DNA of 19,769 nucleotides from Sphingomonadales bacterium UBA7471 (lineage in GTDB: Bacteria > Pseudomonadota > Alphaproteobacteria > Sphingomonadales > Sphingomonadaceae). Made by a program: the position numbers and the translations under genes. The stretch is from positions 21,138 through 40,906 of the forward strand of contig DLOZ01000007.1 of NCBI GenBank assembly GCA_002479765.1. Direction: 5' to 3'. Below the pieces are notes generated by a model. That model searched no databases, was not told where the DNA came from, and saw nothing but the letters and a program-made list of their open reading frames with translations. This document shows, one piece after another, positions 1 through 6,885 of this stretch; the stretch's first letter is position 1; the number at the start of each line of letters is the position of its first letter.

Positions 1-63
<63 letters not shown>

Positions 64-106
64 ATTATGCCGCAGCCTCTAGCTGGGCTTGTGCTATCAT
101 TCAAGC

Positions 107-484
107 CTATTTCAGCTCGCCAAAATTTTCCTTGGAAAACAGCCGTTCGACTTCAAGGACAAGGTCTTTCAAATGGAAGGGTTTGGACAATATTTTGGCG
201 CTTGGCATGGATGCGCTCGCGCGCAGTGCCACGCCCGAAAAGCCGGTGATAAACATGACCTCCGTGCCCGGTGACACGCGGTTACAGTGGCGCGCGAGTT
301 CAATGCCGTCCATTTCGGGCATCACAATATCGGTGAGCAGCAGATCGAAATGTTCTTGTTCCAGCAACGGCGCTGCCGCGGTACCCCGGTCGACCGCGAC
401 AACTTCATAGCCCGACCGTTCCAGTGCGCGTGCGAGATATTCGCGCATGGCCTGTTCATCTTCGGCGAGCAGAATGCGGGTCAT
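107..484 (-). CDS. cpdR: CpdR-type single-domain response regulator
   Basis: A 125-residue stand-alone receiver domain with no output domain. The acidic pocket is Glu8-Asp9, the phospho-acceptor is Asp52 in LLLTDIVMPEMDG, the switch threonine is Thr80 in MFITGF, and the conserved lysine is Lys101 in ILSKPFH. The stretches TDIVMPEMDGIELA, MFITGF and KILSKPFHLKDLV match the CpdR family. In Caulobacter, unphosphorylated CpdR primes ClpXP at the cell pole to degrade CtrA and other substrates; phosphorylation by the CckA-ChpT relay switches this off. The start is backed by AAGGA seven bases upstream. The divergent N-formylglutamate amidohydrolase neighbour is, from memory, often found beside cpdR in alphaproteobacteria. 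ctrA lies about 19 kb away in this window. Confidence 0.9.
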   Translation of the reverse strand: MTRILLAEDEQAMREYLARALERSGYEVVAVDRGTAAAPLLEQEHFDLLLTDIVMPEMDGIELARHCNRVSPGTEVMFITGFSGVALRASASMPSAKILSKPFHLKDLVLEVERLFSKENFGELK

Positions 485-664
485 AACAAATCCTTAAAAC
501 AACTTTGGGGCGCCAAATTGCGGTGCCGGCTGTATCTATAATTGCAGAGACTTAATTTTTTTGCACCATTTTGCGCAAAACCTGCCAACAACATATTTTC
601 TTTTAATGAAGAGGGCGCGTTGGACATATCGGCATCCGGATTTGCAATGTGGGGAACGGAAAAT

Positions 665-1486
665 ATGTCCGTGCCTGTGCTGCTGTCTGTGCCACACGCG
701 GGGCGCGATTATCCCGCAGCTGTGTTTGACGCGCTGCGCGTGCCGCCGGCATCGCTTGTCCGGCTTGAGGATCGCTATGCCGACCTATTGGTACGCCGTT
801 CGGTGCAGTTTGGCCATCCGGTCATCGTCGCCCACCGCGCACGGGCCTGGATCGACCTGAACCGCGATGAACAGGATATCGACGTTGAGATGGTCCAAGG
901 CGCACAGCGCGCGGATTATCCGCCGCCCGGCGTGAAGCAGCGCGGCGGGCTTGGCCTTGTACCGCGCCGATTGTCGGGCGAGGGCGATTTGTGGAAGCGT
1001 CCGTTCACTTTAGACGATATCCATGACCGCATTGCGGTGTTTCACCGTCCTTATCATCAGGCCGTGTCCAATATACTTGAAAACATGCGGCAAAAGTTCG
1101 GGGTCGCGATCCTGCTGGATGTGCACAGCATGCCACCGCTCCATAACCCGGCAACAGGCGCGGGGCCGCAATTTGTGATTGGCGACCGGTTCGGCAAAAG
1201 TGCAGCCTCGCAATATGCCGAATTGTTGATGTTCCGTTTGCAGGGGCACGGATTTACGGCCGCGCTTAATCACCCCTATGCCGGGGACTATATTCTGCGC
1301 CGCCATGCCAAGCCGCGTGCCAATATCCATGCGATCCAATTGGAAGTGGACCGGTCGCTCTACCTTGATGCGGATTTGCGGCAGCCTGGGGCTGGCGTGG
1401 AACCGCTGAAGTTGTTGATAGCCGGATTGGTGGAGGCATTGGCGGACGAGGCGCTTGGTTCCGCTGCGTTGATGGCCGCGGAATAA
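665..1486 (+). CDS. N-formylglutamate amidohydrolase family protein
   Basis: About 273 residues from the preferred ATG at 665, preceded by a GGAACGGA stretch. Upstream in-frame starts at 542 and 647 would add a tail with no family resemblance. The family hydrolyses N-formyl-L-glutamate to glutamate and formate, as in the HutG step of histidine degradation. Recognisable elements are SVPHAGRDYP (residues 8-17), WIDLNRDEQD (62-71), LLDVHSMPP (150-158) and QLEVDRSLYLD (225-235); the histidines and acids there probably bind the catalytic metal. No other hut genes are nearby, so a role in histidine use is not shown. Many genomic paralogues of this fold are linked to cpdR rather than to hut, and the true substrate is uncertain. 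Confidence 0.85.
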   Translation: MSVPVLLSVPHAGRDYPAAVFDALRVPPASLVRLEDRYADLLVRRSVQFGHPVIVAHRARAWIDLNRDEQDIDVEMVQGAQRADYPPPGVKQRGGLGLVPRRLSGEGDLWKRPFTLDDIHDRIAVFHRPYHQAVSNILENMRQKFGVAILLDVHSMPPLHNPATGAGPQFVIGDRFGKSAASQYAELLMFRLQGHGFTAALNHPYAGDYILRRHAKPRANIHAIQLEVDRSLYLDADLRQPGAGVEPLKLLIAGLVEALADEALGSAALMAAE

Positions 1487-1503
1487 AGCCGAACGGTTTG
1501 CAT

Positions 1504-1533
1504 AAAAAACCACCCCGGACTGCTCCGGGGTGG
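1504..1533 (-). terminator. Strong intrinsic terminator (minus strand)
   Basis: A perfect 10-bp GC-rich stem (1510-1519 with 1524-1533) closes a four-base loop. On the minus strand it is followed directly by six T residues (plus-strand A run at 1504-1509). The T run is on the minus side only, so it ends minus-strand transcription. That would come either from the cytochrome b561 operon, 200 bases upstream, or from the small-RNA candidate that starts near 1602. Confidence 0.85.
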
Positions 1534-1602
1534 CCGAGGTTCAGGGAGTTGATGCCGGTTAGGGCATCGTTGGACAGAAACGGGAGGGGAAGTCTCCGTC
1601 CA
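1504..1602 (-). ncRNA. Candidate small RNA of about 99 nt
   Basis: Three consecutive hairpins occupy this gene-free interval on the minus strand. The first has outer arms 1598-1602/1571-1575, then 1594-1597/1583-1586, and carries a C-rich apical segment (ACTTCCCCT, with CCC following). The second has 6-bp arms 1563-1568/1551-1556. The third is the terminator at 1510-1533. A promoter-like TTGAAA, 17-base spacer, CATTCT sits just upstream and would start transcription near 1602. The C-rich loop could pair with Shine-Dalgarno sequences, as described for several alphaproteobacterial sRNAs with CCUCC-type motifs. I cannot assign it to a named family. The alternative is a structured 3' UTR of the cytochrome operon. 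Confidence 0.45.
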
Positions 1603-1608
1603 GATTCG

Positions 1609-1637
1609 AGAATGGGACCTGAGCATTGCAGTTTCAA
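1609..1637 (-). promoter_or_regulatory. Putative promoter of the small-RNA candidate
   Basis: On the minus strand TTGAAA (1632-1637) is separated by 17 bases from CATTCT (1609-1614). The -35 box is 5/6 to consensus and the -10 only 3/6, the usual bias for alphaproteobacterial housekeeping promoters. A GATTC (GANTC, the CcrM target pattern) lies at 1603-1607, between the -10 and the inferred start. The call rests on motif match only. Confidence 0.35.
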
Positions 1638-1732
1638 GTCACAGCAAAAATATTCTGTCCTCAATGTCGTTGAGGCGAGGCATGGGTGCGGGCAGTTGTT
1701 GAGCTGGCTATGATGACCGCGCTAACGCCGGT

Positions 1733-2257
1733 TTACGGCCACATCCGTTGGACAAATGGCAGCTTGTCGATGAACTGATGCTTCAAAGCGCCCAAAATAT
1801 GCAAGCCGATGAGAATGATAAGGGGCGTGGCCAATAATTCATGCCCCTCATGCCCGATGTCCGCCAGCATCGCATTTTTGCCAACCGCCATATCGAGCGT
1901 GAACAGGCCAAAGAAATCAACGGGCGCAGCTTTGCCATTGGCGCCGATCATCAGCCAACCGGTCAGTGGCATGGCGATCATCAGGACGTAGAATAATATA
2001 TGGGCGCTATGGCCAGCTTTGGCCTGCCAGCCCGTAACCGTTTCAGGCAGCGCAGGCGGACGGTGGGTCAGGCGCCATAAAATGCGGCCAACGGTGAGTA
2101 TCAAAATGGAAATGCCAATCGCCTTGTGCGGGCTCATATAGGCAGCGCGCGCGGCGCGGGGCAAATCTTCGGCCAGATTTGCCAACAGGATGTTGGCACC
2201 GATCAATAGGGCAATCAGCCAGTGAAAAAGGATCGCGATTTTACTATATTTTGCCAT
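1733..2257 (-). CDS. Cytochrome b561 family membrane protein
   Basis: A protein of 174 residues with four hydrophobic helices at about 8-26, 44-62, 84-106 and 141-158. Di-heme b561 proteins of this bacterial (CybB/YodB) type pass electrons between membrane quinol and other acceptors. Histidines placed to ligate heme include His12 (FHWL), His44 (PHKAIG), His136/His139 (GHEGHE) and His153 (GLHILGALKH). The start at 2257 is fixed by an excellent GGAGGTGA eight bases upstream; an earlier in-frame ATG at 2290 lies in a hairpin arm and is less likely. It is the last gene of a minus-strand set after the SapC-family gene, 49 bases downstream of it. The initiation region is enclosed in a perfect inverted repeat, which suggests control of translation. 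Confidence 0.88.
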   Translation of the reverse strand: MAKYSKIAILFHWLIALLIGANILLANLAEDLPRAARAAYMSPHKAIGISILILTVGRILWRLTHRPPALPETVTGWQAKAGHSAHILFYVLMIAMPLTGWLMIGANGKAAPVDFFGLFTLDMAVGKNAMLADIGHEGHELLATPLIILIGLHILGALKHQFIDKLPFVQRMWP

Positions 2258-2291
2258 GCCGTCACCTCCGTTGATGGACAGTGACGGCATG
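2255..2291 (-). promoter_or_regulatory. Perfect 11-bp hairpin over the cytochrome b561 start codon
   Basis: On the minus strand CATGCCGTCAC (2291-2281) and GTGACGGCATG (2265-2255) form a perfect 11-bp inverted repeat around a 15-base loop. The 3' arm contains the last bases of the Shine-Dalgarno region and the ATG itself; the GGAG core lies at the edge of the loop. If folded, the structure would block initiation. No T run follows, so it is not an ordinary terminator. Confidence 0.6.
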
Positions 2292-2306
2292 AAGCATTTC
2301 GTTTGA

Positions 2307-3086
2307 TTAGGCCGAGGGCAGTTCCGTCACTTGCGGTGCCTTACCTTGTGCAACCTGAACTGCAAATATTTCCCGCATCAGTTGCAACGAGAACAGATGT
2401 GCGTGGATGAGTGCAAGGATACCGTTCTGGTTCAGCTTGCGGACGGTGTCGCCACGCAATGCGCGCACTTTTTCTTCGTCGATCATTTTGAAACCACGGT
2501 AAATGAATGGCTGTTCATGGCCTTCTTGCTGGATCGATACTTCGCCGTCGATCAACAGGTCATGCTTTTGCAGTTCTGCAACAAATGCATGCGTCTGCGA
2601 ACCGGCATTTTCGAAGTTTTCACAGAAGTTCAAAATAGCCTGCGTGTTTTCGCTTGGCTTGCCGTCTTCGAACAAGGGCGTGCCTTCTTCGAATTCACCA
2701 ACGGCGCCCGATGTGGGGTCAAAGCACAAGGACAGCTCTTCGCTGTCGGGACGCAGCTTGGCCAACAGGAATGGATAGCGGCGCACATATGCAGGAACGT
2801 AAACGGGGCGGTCGAAAAGCCCTTCCTCGTTCATGAACGTGTTCACACCTTCGTTCATGCCCATCAAGACCAGCGGAACAGGATTCTCTGTTGCGGAAAA
2901 AATGATGGGATAGGTGCGCGATGCTGGGACGAATTCTTCGATCGTCAACGGGATCGCATGCTGCCCTTCAAGGAACTTTGCATTCTCCAACAGGCGCGAT
3001 TTCCACGTGACGTGATCGTTGCTGTTGAGCGGGATGAGATCTTTGTAAAGAAGCGGCAAATTTGTCGCTTGGGGGGATGTGGCCAT
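2307..3086 (-). CDS. SapC family protein
   Basis: A 259-residue protein without signal peptide or membrane helices. The order of segments NHDV-like start (NSNDHVTWKS), FVPASRTYPIIFS, VPLVLMGMNEGVN, VYVPAYVRRYPF, LCFDPTSGAVGEFEEG, AFVAELQKHDLL and the late FKMIDEEKVRAL region is that of the SapC family. The family was named from Campylobacter S-layer work; in alphaproteobacteria and sphingomonads its biochemical role is unknown, and members often sit near TonB receptors or tryptophan-halogenase-like genes. Here it lies between an FAD dehydrogenase (46 bases upstream) and cytochrome b561. GGAG precedes the ATG by eight bases. Confidence 0.85.
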   Translation of the reverse strand: MATSPQATNLPLLYKDLIPLNSNDHVTWKSRLLENAKFLEGQHAIPLTIEEFVPASRTYPIIFSATENPVPLVLMGMNEGVNTFMNEEGLFDRPVYVPAYVRRYPFLLAKLRPDSEELSLCFDPTSGAVGEFEEGTPLFEDGKPSENTQAILNFCENFENAGSQTHAFVAELQKHDLLIDGEVSIQQEGHEQPFIYRGFKMIDEEKVRALRGDTVRKLNQNGILALIHAHLFSLQLMREIFAVQVAQGKAPQVTELPSA

Positions 3087-3132
3087 GTGTAACTCCAGTG
3101 CTTGTTGGTGGCAAAAAATTTAATGGGCGGCT

Positions 3133-4590
3133 TTAGTCGGGCGGCAGCGGTTTCGCAAGCGGAACAAGCTTTCCCGGGTTCATAATAGCATGCGGATCGA
3201 AGGCGTTTTTAATGGCACGTAACGCCGAAAGTCGGGCAGGCTCAGCAAGCCGCGCGAACTCTTCGATTTTGGATTGGCCAATGCCATGTTCAGCCGACAA
3301 TGAGCCGCCATAAGCGCGCACACGATCATAAACATGTGACGTGATAGCCTTACCATCTTCGGCATACCAATCCGCGACATCGACGCCTTCGGGGGCCTTT
3401 ACATGGAAATGGATGTTGCCATCGCCCAAATGTCCGAACGCAACGGTCTTGGTTCCGGGATAGTCCGCCTCAATACGCGGCGATTCTTGTTCAATGAAGC
3501 GCGCCATAGTCGCGACTGGAACGCTGATATCATGTTGCAGCGCGGCGCCCGCGGCACGTTCGGCCTCCGCAATAGAATCGCGGATTTTCCAAAAAGCTTC
3601 TGCCTGCACGTCGCTGCGCGCGATGGTCGCGTTTTCGAGCAAATTATGGGCGACGGCATCCTCAAGCAATTGCATGGCCAACTCTCCGGGGCTGGACTGG
3701 GCAGGGTCGTCCTGCACAAATTCCATCAATGCATGCCAGCGGTGCGTGGTATCGAGCGGCGGCCGTGTGCCCGAAATATGCGTGAGCACGGCATTGAGCG
3801 CGCGCTGGGGAAGGATTTCAAAGCCCTCCAGGCGATCGCGTCCATGTTTCTGCATGAACAGCAACAGTTCATAGGCCTGTTGCGGGCTATCGATGCCCGC
3901 CCACACAACGCAGCGGTCAATAAGCGCGGGCACGGTTTGCAGCACGGCCTTGGTCACCACGCCAATCGTGCCTTCGCCGCCGATCAGCAGTTGTTTCAGG
4001 TCATAGCCGCGATTGTCTTTTTTCAACGGCGCCATGGCGTCATAAATCGAGCCATCGGGCAGAACAGCTTCAAGACCAGCAACGAGCAAACGCATGGTGC
4101 CGTGCCGCAACACTTGCGTTCCGCCCGCGTTGGTTGAAATCAGGCCGCCAACGGTTGCCGACCCCTTGCCGCCAAGCGTGAGCGGAAAGCGCCGTCCGGC
4201 CTGCGCGGCGGCTTCATGCAGGTTCTGCAAGATGACCCCCGCTTCGCAGCTTATTAGTCCGGTATCTGCATCGATCGCGGTGATATTGTTCATCCGCCGC
4301 ATCGAAAGGATCAGTTGATCGCCGCTGCTATTGGGCGTGGCCCCGGCGACCATACCGCTATTGCCGCCCTGTGGGACCAGTGACAGCCGATACTTTGCCG
4401 CAACCCGAACAATCGCGGCCACTTCTTGTGTGGTGGCGGGTGAAAGCAGTGCGGCGGCAGCGCCCGTAAATCGGCCACGCCAATCGGTCAGCCATGGGGA
4501 TATGACATCCTGATCATCCGAATAGCCCTTTGGTCCCAAAATGGCGTGAAGTTCGGATAAGGCGTTTACATCTGGCACGGCATTTCCCAT
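3133..4590 (-). CDS. FAD-linked D-2-hydroxyacid (D-2-hydroxyglutarate type) dehydrogenase
   Basis: About 485 residues from the ATG at 4590; a TTG nine bases earlier is possible and neither has a clear Shine-Dalgarno. The N-terminal half is a PCMH/VAO-type FAD domain: PQGGNSGM (73-80) binds pyrophosphate, followed by GGLISTNAGG (148-157) and IGGEGTIG (203-210). The C-terminal half is the FAD-oxidase C domain with GHLGDGN (386-392), SAEHGIG (432-438) and NPGK (471-474). Human D2HGDH, yeast Dld2 and bacterial GlcD-like proteins share this architecture; they oxidise D-2-hydroxyacids and pass electrons to flavoprotein, cytochrome or quinone acceptors. D-2-hydroxyglutarate, made by SerA as a side product, is the likeliest substrate, with D-lactate the alternative. 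The downstream cytochrome b561 could be an electron acceptor, which is inference. Confidence 0.85.
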   Translation of the reverse strand: MGNAVPDVNALSELHAILGPKGYSDDQDVISPWLTDWRGRFTGAAAALLSPATTQEVAAIVRVAAKYRLSLVPQGGNSGMVAGATPNSSGDQLILSMRRMNNITAIDADTGLISCEAGVILQNLHEAAAQAGRRFPLTLGGKGSATVGGLISTNAGGTQVLRHGTMRLLVAGLEAVLPDGSIYDAMAPLKKDNRGYDLKQLLIGGEGTIGVVTKAVLQTVPALIDRCVVWAGIDSPQQAYELLLFMQKHGRDRLEGFEILPQRALNAVLTHISGTRPPLDTTHRWHALMEFVQDDPAQSSPGELAMQLLEDAVAHNLLENATIARSDVQAEAFWKIRDSIAEAERAAGAALQHDISVPVATMARFIEQESPRIEADYPGTKTVAFGHLGDGNIHFHVKAPEGVDVADWYAEDGKAITSHVYDRVRAYGGSLSAEHGIGQSKIEEFARLAEPARLSALRAIKNAFDPHAIMNPGKLVPLAKPLPPD

Positions 4591-4681
4591 TATGTGCAAA
4601 GGTTCAGGGCATTTAATTCATGATACGTTCAACCCTATCGGGTAAAGCCGTTAGAACTTCAACTTCATACCGGAATGTTTC

Positions 4682-5185
4682 TTGCGCATAATTTTGGCCA
4701 TAATCCTTTTTGCGGCAGGCCTTTCGATGGTGTCGCAAAAGGCGTGGGCCGACTTTAATGTCGGAATGGTTAACAATCCGTTTACGCCGTTGGTCAGGTT
4801 AAATACCGAATTTAGGCAAGTGCGTGTGGACCAACGCATTATCATTCGTTTGCCGAGCCCTGTATCAGCACCGGCAGCCGTCGGCGCGCAGCGACAATCG
4901 GTCGCGAAGCTGCAATATAAAGAAAAGAAAATCGGCAAATGCCTGCGGGTCGACAGGCTGGGCGGTTCGCGCCCCGGACCCGACCGCACGCTTGACCTGT
5001 TGACCCGCGATGGCATCCTTATTCGCGCTTATTTGGGGGACGGTTGTCTGGCGCGGGAGTTTTATGCGGGCGCTTATATGGAGCGGTCATTGGACGGAAA
5101 ATTATGCGTGGATCGGGATGTGTTGCATGCCCGCACCGGGGCAAAATGCGAGATAGATAAATTCCGATTGTTGATACCGCGATAG
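4682..5185 (+). CDS. Hypothetical secreted protein with four cysteines
   Basis: I do not recognise this family. The frame opens with TTG and gives 167 residues; no in-frame ATG precedes a signal peptide as good as this one, and CGGAA lies six bases upstream. Residues 1-23 form a clear Sec signal peptide (Arg2, hydrophobic stretch to about 17, AWA cleavage before Asp24). The mature part of about 144 residues is basic and has four cysteines (KCL, GCL, LCV, KCE contexts), enough for two disulfides, consistent with a periplasmic location. Its composition and stop position make it more credible than the antisense frame at 4651-5016. It diverges from the dehydrogenase gene and precedes the helicase by 115 bases. 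Confidence 0.65.
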   Translation: MRIILAIILFAAGLSMVSQKAWADFNVGMVNNPFTPLVRLNTEFRQVRVDQRIIIRLPSPVSAPAAVGAQRQSVAKLQYKEKKIGKCLRVDRLGGSRPGPDRTLDLLTRDGILIRAYLGDGCLAREFYAGAYMERSLDGKLCVDRDVLHARTGAKCEIDKFRLLIPR

Positions 5186-5210
5186 CGCCGGGCGCATTCG
5201 GCCAATTACC

Positions 5211-5239
5211 TTGACATTTCTGCCCGCAGAGACCAATGG
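5211..5239 (+). promoter_or_regulatory. Possible helicase promoter and leader
   Basis: A consensus TTGACA lies at 5211-5216. Seventeen bases further on is CAATGG (5234-5239), a weak -10. The deduced leader of about 55 bases contains a GCGAC/GTCGC hairpin (5239-5243 with 5248-5252). Cold-shock-type helicase genes often have structured leaders, but nothing here proves such control. Confidence 0.3.
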
Positions 5240-5300
5240 CGACGCTCGTCGCTATGGCTTTGGCACCGGTGGCACAGCATCTTCTTTTCCGGAACAACAT

Positions 5301-6686
5301 ATGCGTTTTGCCGATATCGGCTTGTCTGATGAATTATTGAGAGCCTTAAGCGAGGCTGGCTATGACGAGCCAACCCCAATTCAGGCCGCTGCGATCCCGC
5401 AGGTCCAGATGATGCGTGACATCATCGCAATCGCGCAGACGGGCACGGGTAAAACCGCGAGCTTCGTCCTTCCGATGATTGATGTGTTGGCCAATGGCCG
5501 CGCGCGTGCGCGCATGCCGCGCAGCCTCATTCTCGAACCGACGCGCGAACTTGCGGCGCAGGTTGCGGAGAATTTCGAAAAATACGGCAAATATCACAAG
5601 CTATCGATGGCGCTGCTTATCGGCGGTGTTCAAATGGGCGACCAAGTGAAGGCGCTTGAAAAGGGCGTTGATGTTTTGATCGCAACGCCCGGACGGCTGA
5701 TGGATTTGTTCAAACGCGGGAAGATTTTGCTGACGGGCTGCGAAATGCTCGTCATCGACGAAGCGGACCGTATGCTGGACATGGGCTTCATTCCCGACAT
5801 CGAACATATCTGCACCAAGCTGCCTGCGACACGTCAGACATTGCTGTTTTCGGCAACGATGCCGCCGCCGATTAAGAAACTGGCCGACAAGTTTCTGTCG
5901 AACCCGAAATATATCGAAGTCGCGCGTCCCGCGACCGCCAATGTCAATATCGAGCAGTTTTTGGTGAATGTATCACCGATGAAAAAGCGCGATGTGTTGC
6001 GTGATCTTTTGCGCACAGAAGATGTATCCAACGCGATTATCTTCTGCAACCGCAAGACCACGGTGCGCGAACTGAACACCAGTCTGCAGCGCCATGGCAT
6101 GCGTTCGGGCGAAATTCACGGCGACATTGACCAGGCGTCACGCCAGAAGCAATTGGAAGCGTTCAAAAACGGCGACATCAATCTGCTCGTCGCATCCGAC
6201 GTGGCCGCACGCGGCCTGGACGTTAAGGGCGTCAGCCATGTGTTCAACTTTGACGCGCCATGGCACCCCGATGATTATGTCCACCGCATTGGCCGCACAG
6301 GCCGCGCCGGTGCCAAGGGCAAGGCATTTACCTTTGTCACCAAGGCTGATGAAGAAGCCATTGAAAACATCGAAAAGCTGATTGGCACCAAGATCGAACG
6401 TCTTGGCAAGATCGAAGCGCCATCGGGGGAACCCGAAGAGCGCGCACCCGTAAAGCGCGGCCGCAAGCCAACAGAGCCAAAAGCCAAGTCCGCACCCGCA
6501 GAAGCGGCGGCGCCATCGGAACCAAAGCCAGCGCGCGAAAAAGCGGCGGCTAAGCCCGCCCGTAAAAAGGCAGGGCCGATGGTTGAAGCTGAACCCGCAG
6601 ACAAACCAAGCGCGGCGCCCGCGGGCGATGACGGATGGAACGGCCCCATGCCCGGCTTCCTGGGCGTTGGGTTTGGGACGTCTTAA
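5301..6686 (+). CDS. rhlE: DEAD-box ATP-dependent RNA helicase, RhlE-like
   Basis: A protein of 461 residues starting at the ATG at 5301, with GGAAC ten bases upstream and the Q-motif phenylalanine at residue 3. A longer frame back to TTG 5211 merely reads through the promoter. All helicase motifs are present: Q motif (TPIQ, 25-28), Walker A AQTGTGKT (45-52), PTREL (80-84), TPGR (129-132), DEAD (153-156), SAT (184-186), HGDID (273-277), ASDVAARGLD (298-307) and HRIGRTGR (328-335). Residues from about 375 form a Lys/Ala/Pro-rich low-complexity tail, probably an unstructured RNA-binding extension, ending in a short Gly/Phe segment. Such proteins unwind short RNA duplexes in ribosome assembly, RNA decay and cold adaptation. 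RhlE is favoured over DbpA, which has a dedicated 23S-binding domain. Confidence 0.9.
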   Translation: MRFADIGLSDELLRALSEAGYDEPTPIQAAAIPQVQMMRDIIAIAQTGTGKTASFVLPMIDVLANGRARARMPRSLILEPTRELAAQVAENFEKYGKYHKLSMALLIGGVQMGDQVKALEKGVDVLIATPGRLMDLFKRGKILLTGCEMLVIDEADRMLDMGFIPDIEHICTKLPATRQTLLFSATMPPPIKKLADKFLSNPKYIEVARPATANVNIEQFLVNVSPMKKRDVLRDLLRTEDVSNAIIFCNRKTTVRELNTSLQRHGMRSGEIHGDIDQASRQKQLEAFKNGDINLLVASDVAARGLDVKGVSHVFNFDAPWHPDDYVHRIGRTGRAGAKGKAFTFVTKADEEAIENIEKLIGTKIERLGKIEAPSGEPEERAPVKRGRKPTEPKAKSAPAEAAAPSEPKPAREKAAAKPARKKAGPMVEAEPADKPSAAPAGDDGWNGPMPGFLGVGFGTS

Positions 6687-6706
6687 ACGCTACGTTATCT
6701 CTAATT

Positions 6707-6784
6707 CCGTCATCCTGAACTTGTTTCAGGGTCTTAATTTTAAACGTCGAGAAGTAAGACCCTGAAAAAAGTTCAGGGTGACGG
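6707..6784. repeat. Palindromic dispersed-type repeat, 30-bp arms
   Basis: The left arm at 6707-6736 and the right arm at 6755-6784 are inverted copies with only two differences in 30 bases, around an 18-base loop. The core CATCCTGAACTTGTTTCAGG is of the type scattered in many copies through sphingomonad genomes (recalled from general knowledge, not searched). It sits 20 bases after the helicase stop and would fold into a long hairpin in either transcript, so it may also protect 3' ends or terminate. Confidence 0.75.
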
Positions 6785-6833
6785 TGCTGCTTTGCACGGC
6801 CCAGACACATAATGCGTTTCAACCCACCCAACA

Positions 6834-6865
6834 AAAAAGGGCCCGCATCGCTGCAGGCCCTTTTT
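6834..6865. terminator. Bidirectional intrinsic terminator
   Basis: AAAAAGGGCC (6834-6843) pairs with GGCCCTTTTT (6856-6865) around a 12-base loop, giving a GC core flanked by an A run on one side and a T run on the other. It lies between the convergent helicase and TonB-receptor genes and can end transcription from both; it starts 20 bases after the receptor stop codon. Confidence 0.85.
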
Positions 6866-6885
6866 CGTTTAGGTTCGTAACGTTC

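Noticed and set aside
1266..1664. Minus-strand open frames over the FGase end and the 1504-1637 region
   Set aside because: They run through the terminator hairpin and the antisense of a real gene, and the composition is not protein-like. The region is better explained as structured RNA.
2331..3092. A 253-codon frame antisense to the SapC gene
   Set aside because: Cys/Phe-rich low-plausibility translation lying exactly under a recognised family member.
4651..5016. 121-codon minus-strand frame opposite the secreted hypothetical protein
   Set aside because: No signal peptide or family resemblance; the plus-strand frame has a convincing signal peptide and a longer reading frame.
5211..5300. 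N-terminal extension of the helicase from a TTG at 5211
   Set aside because: The TTG is part of a TTGACA -35 box, and family alignment starts at the ATG at 5301.
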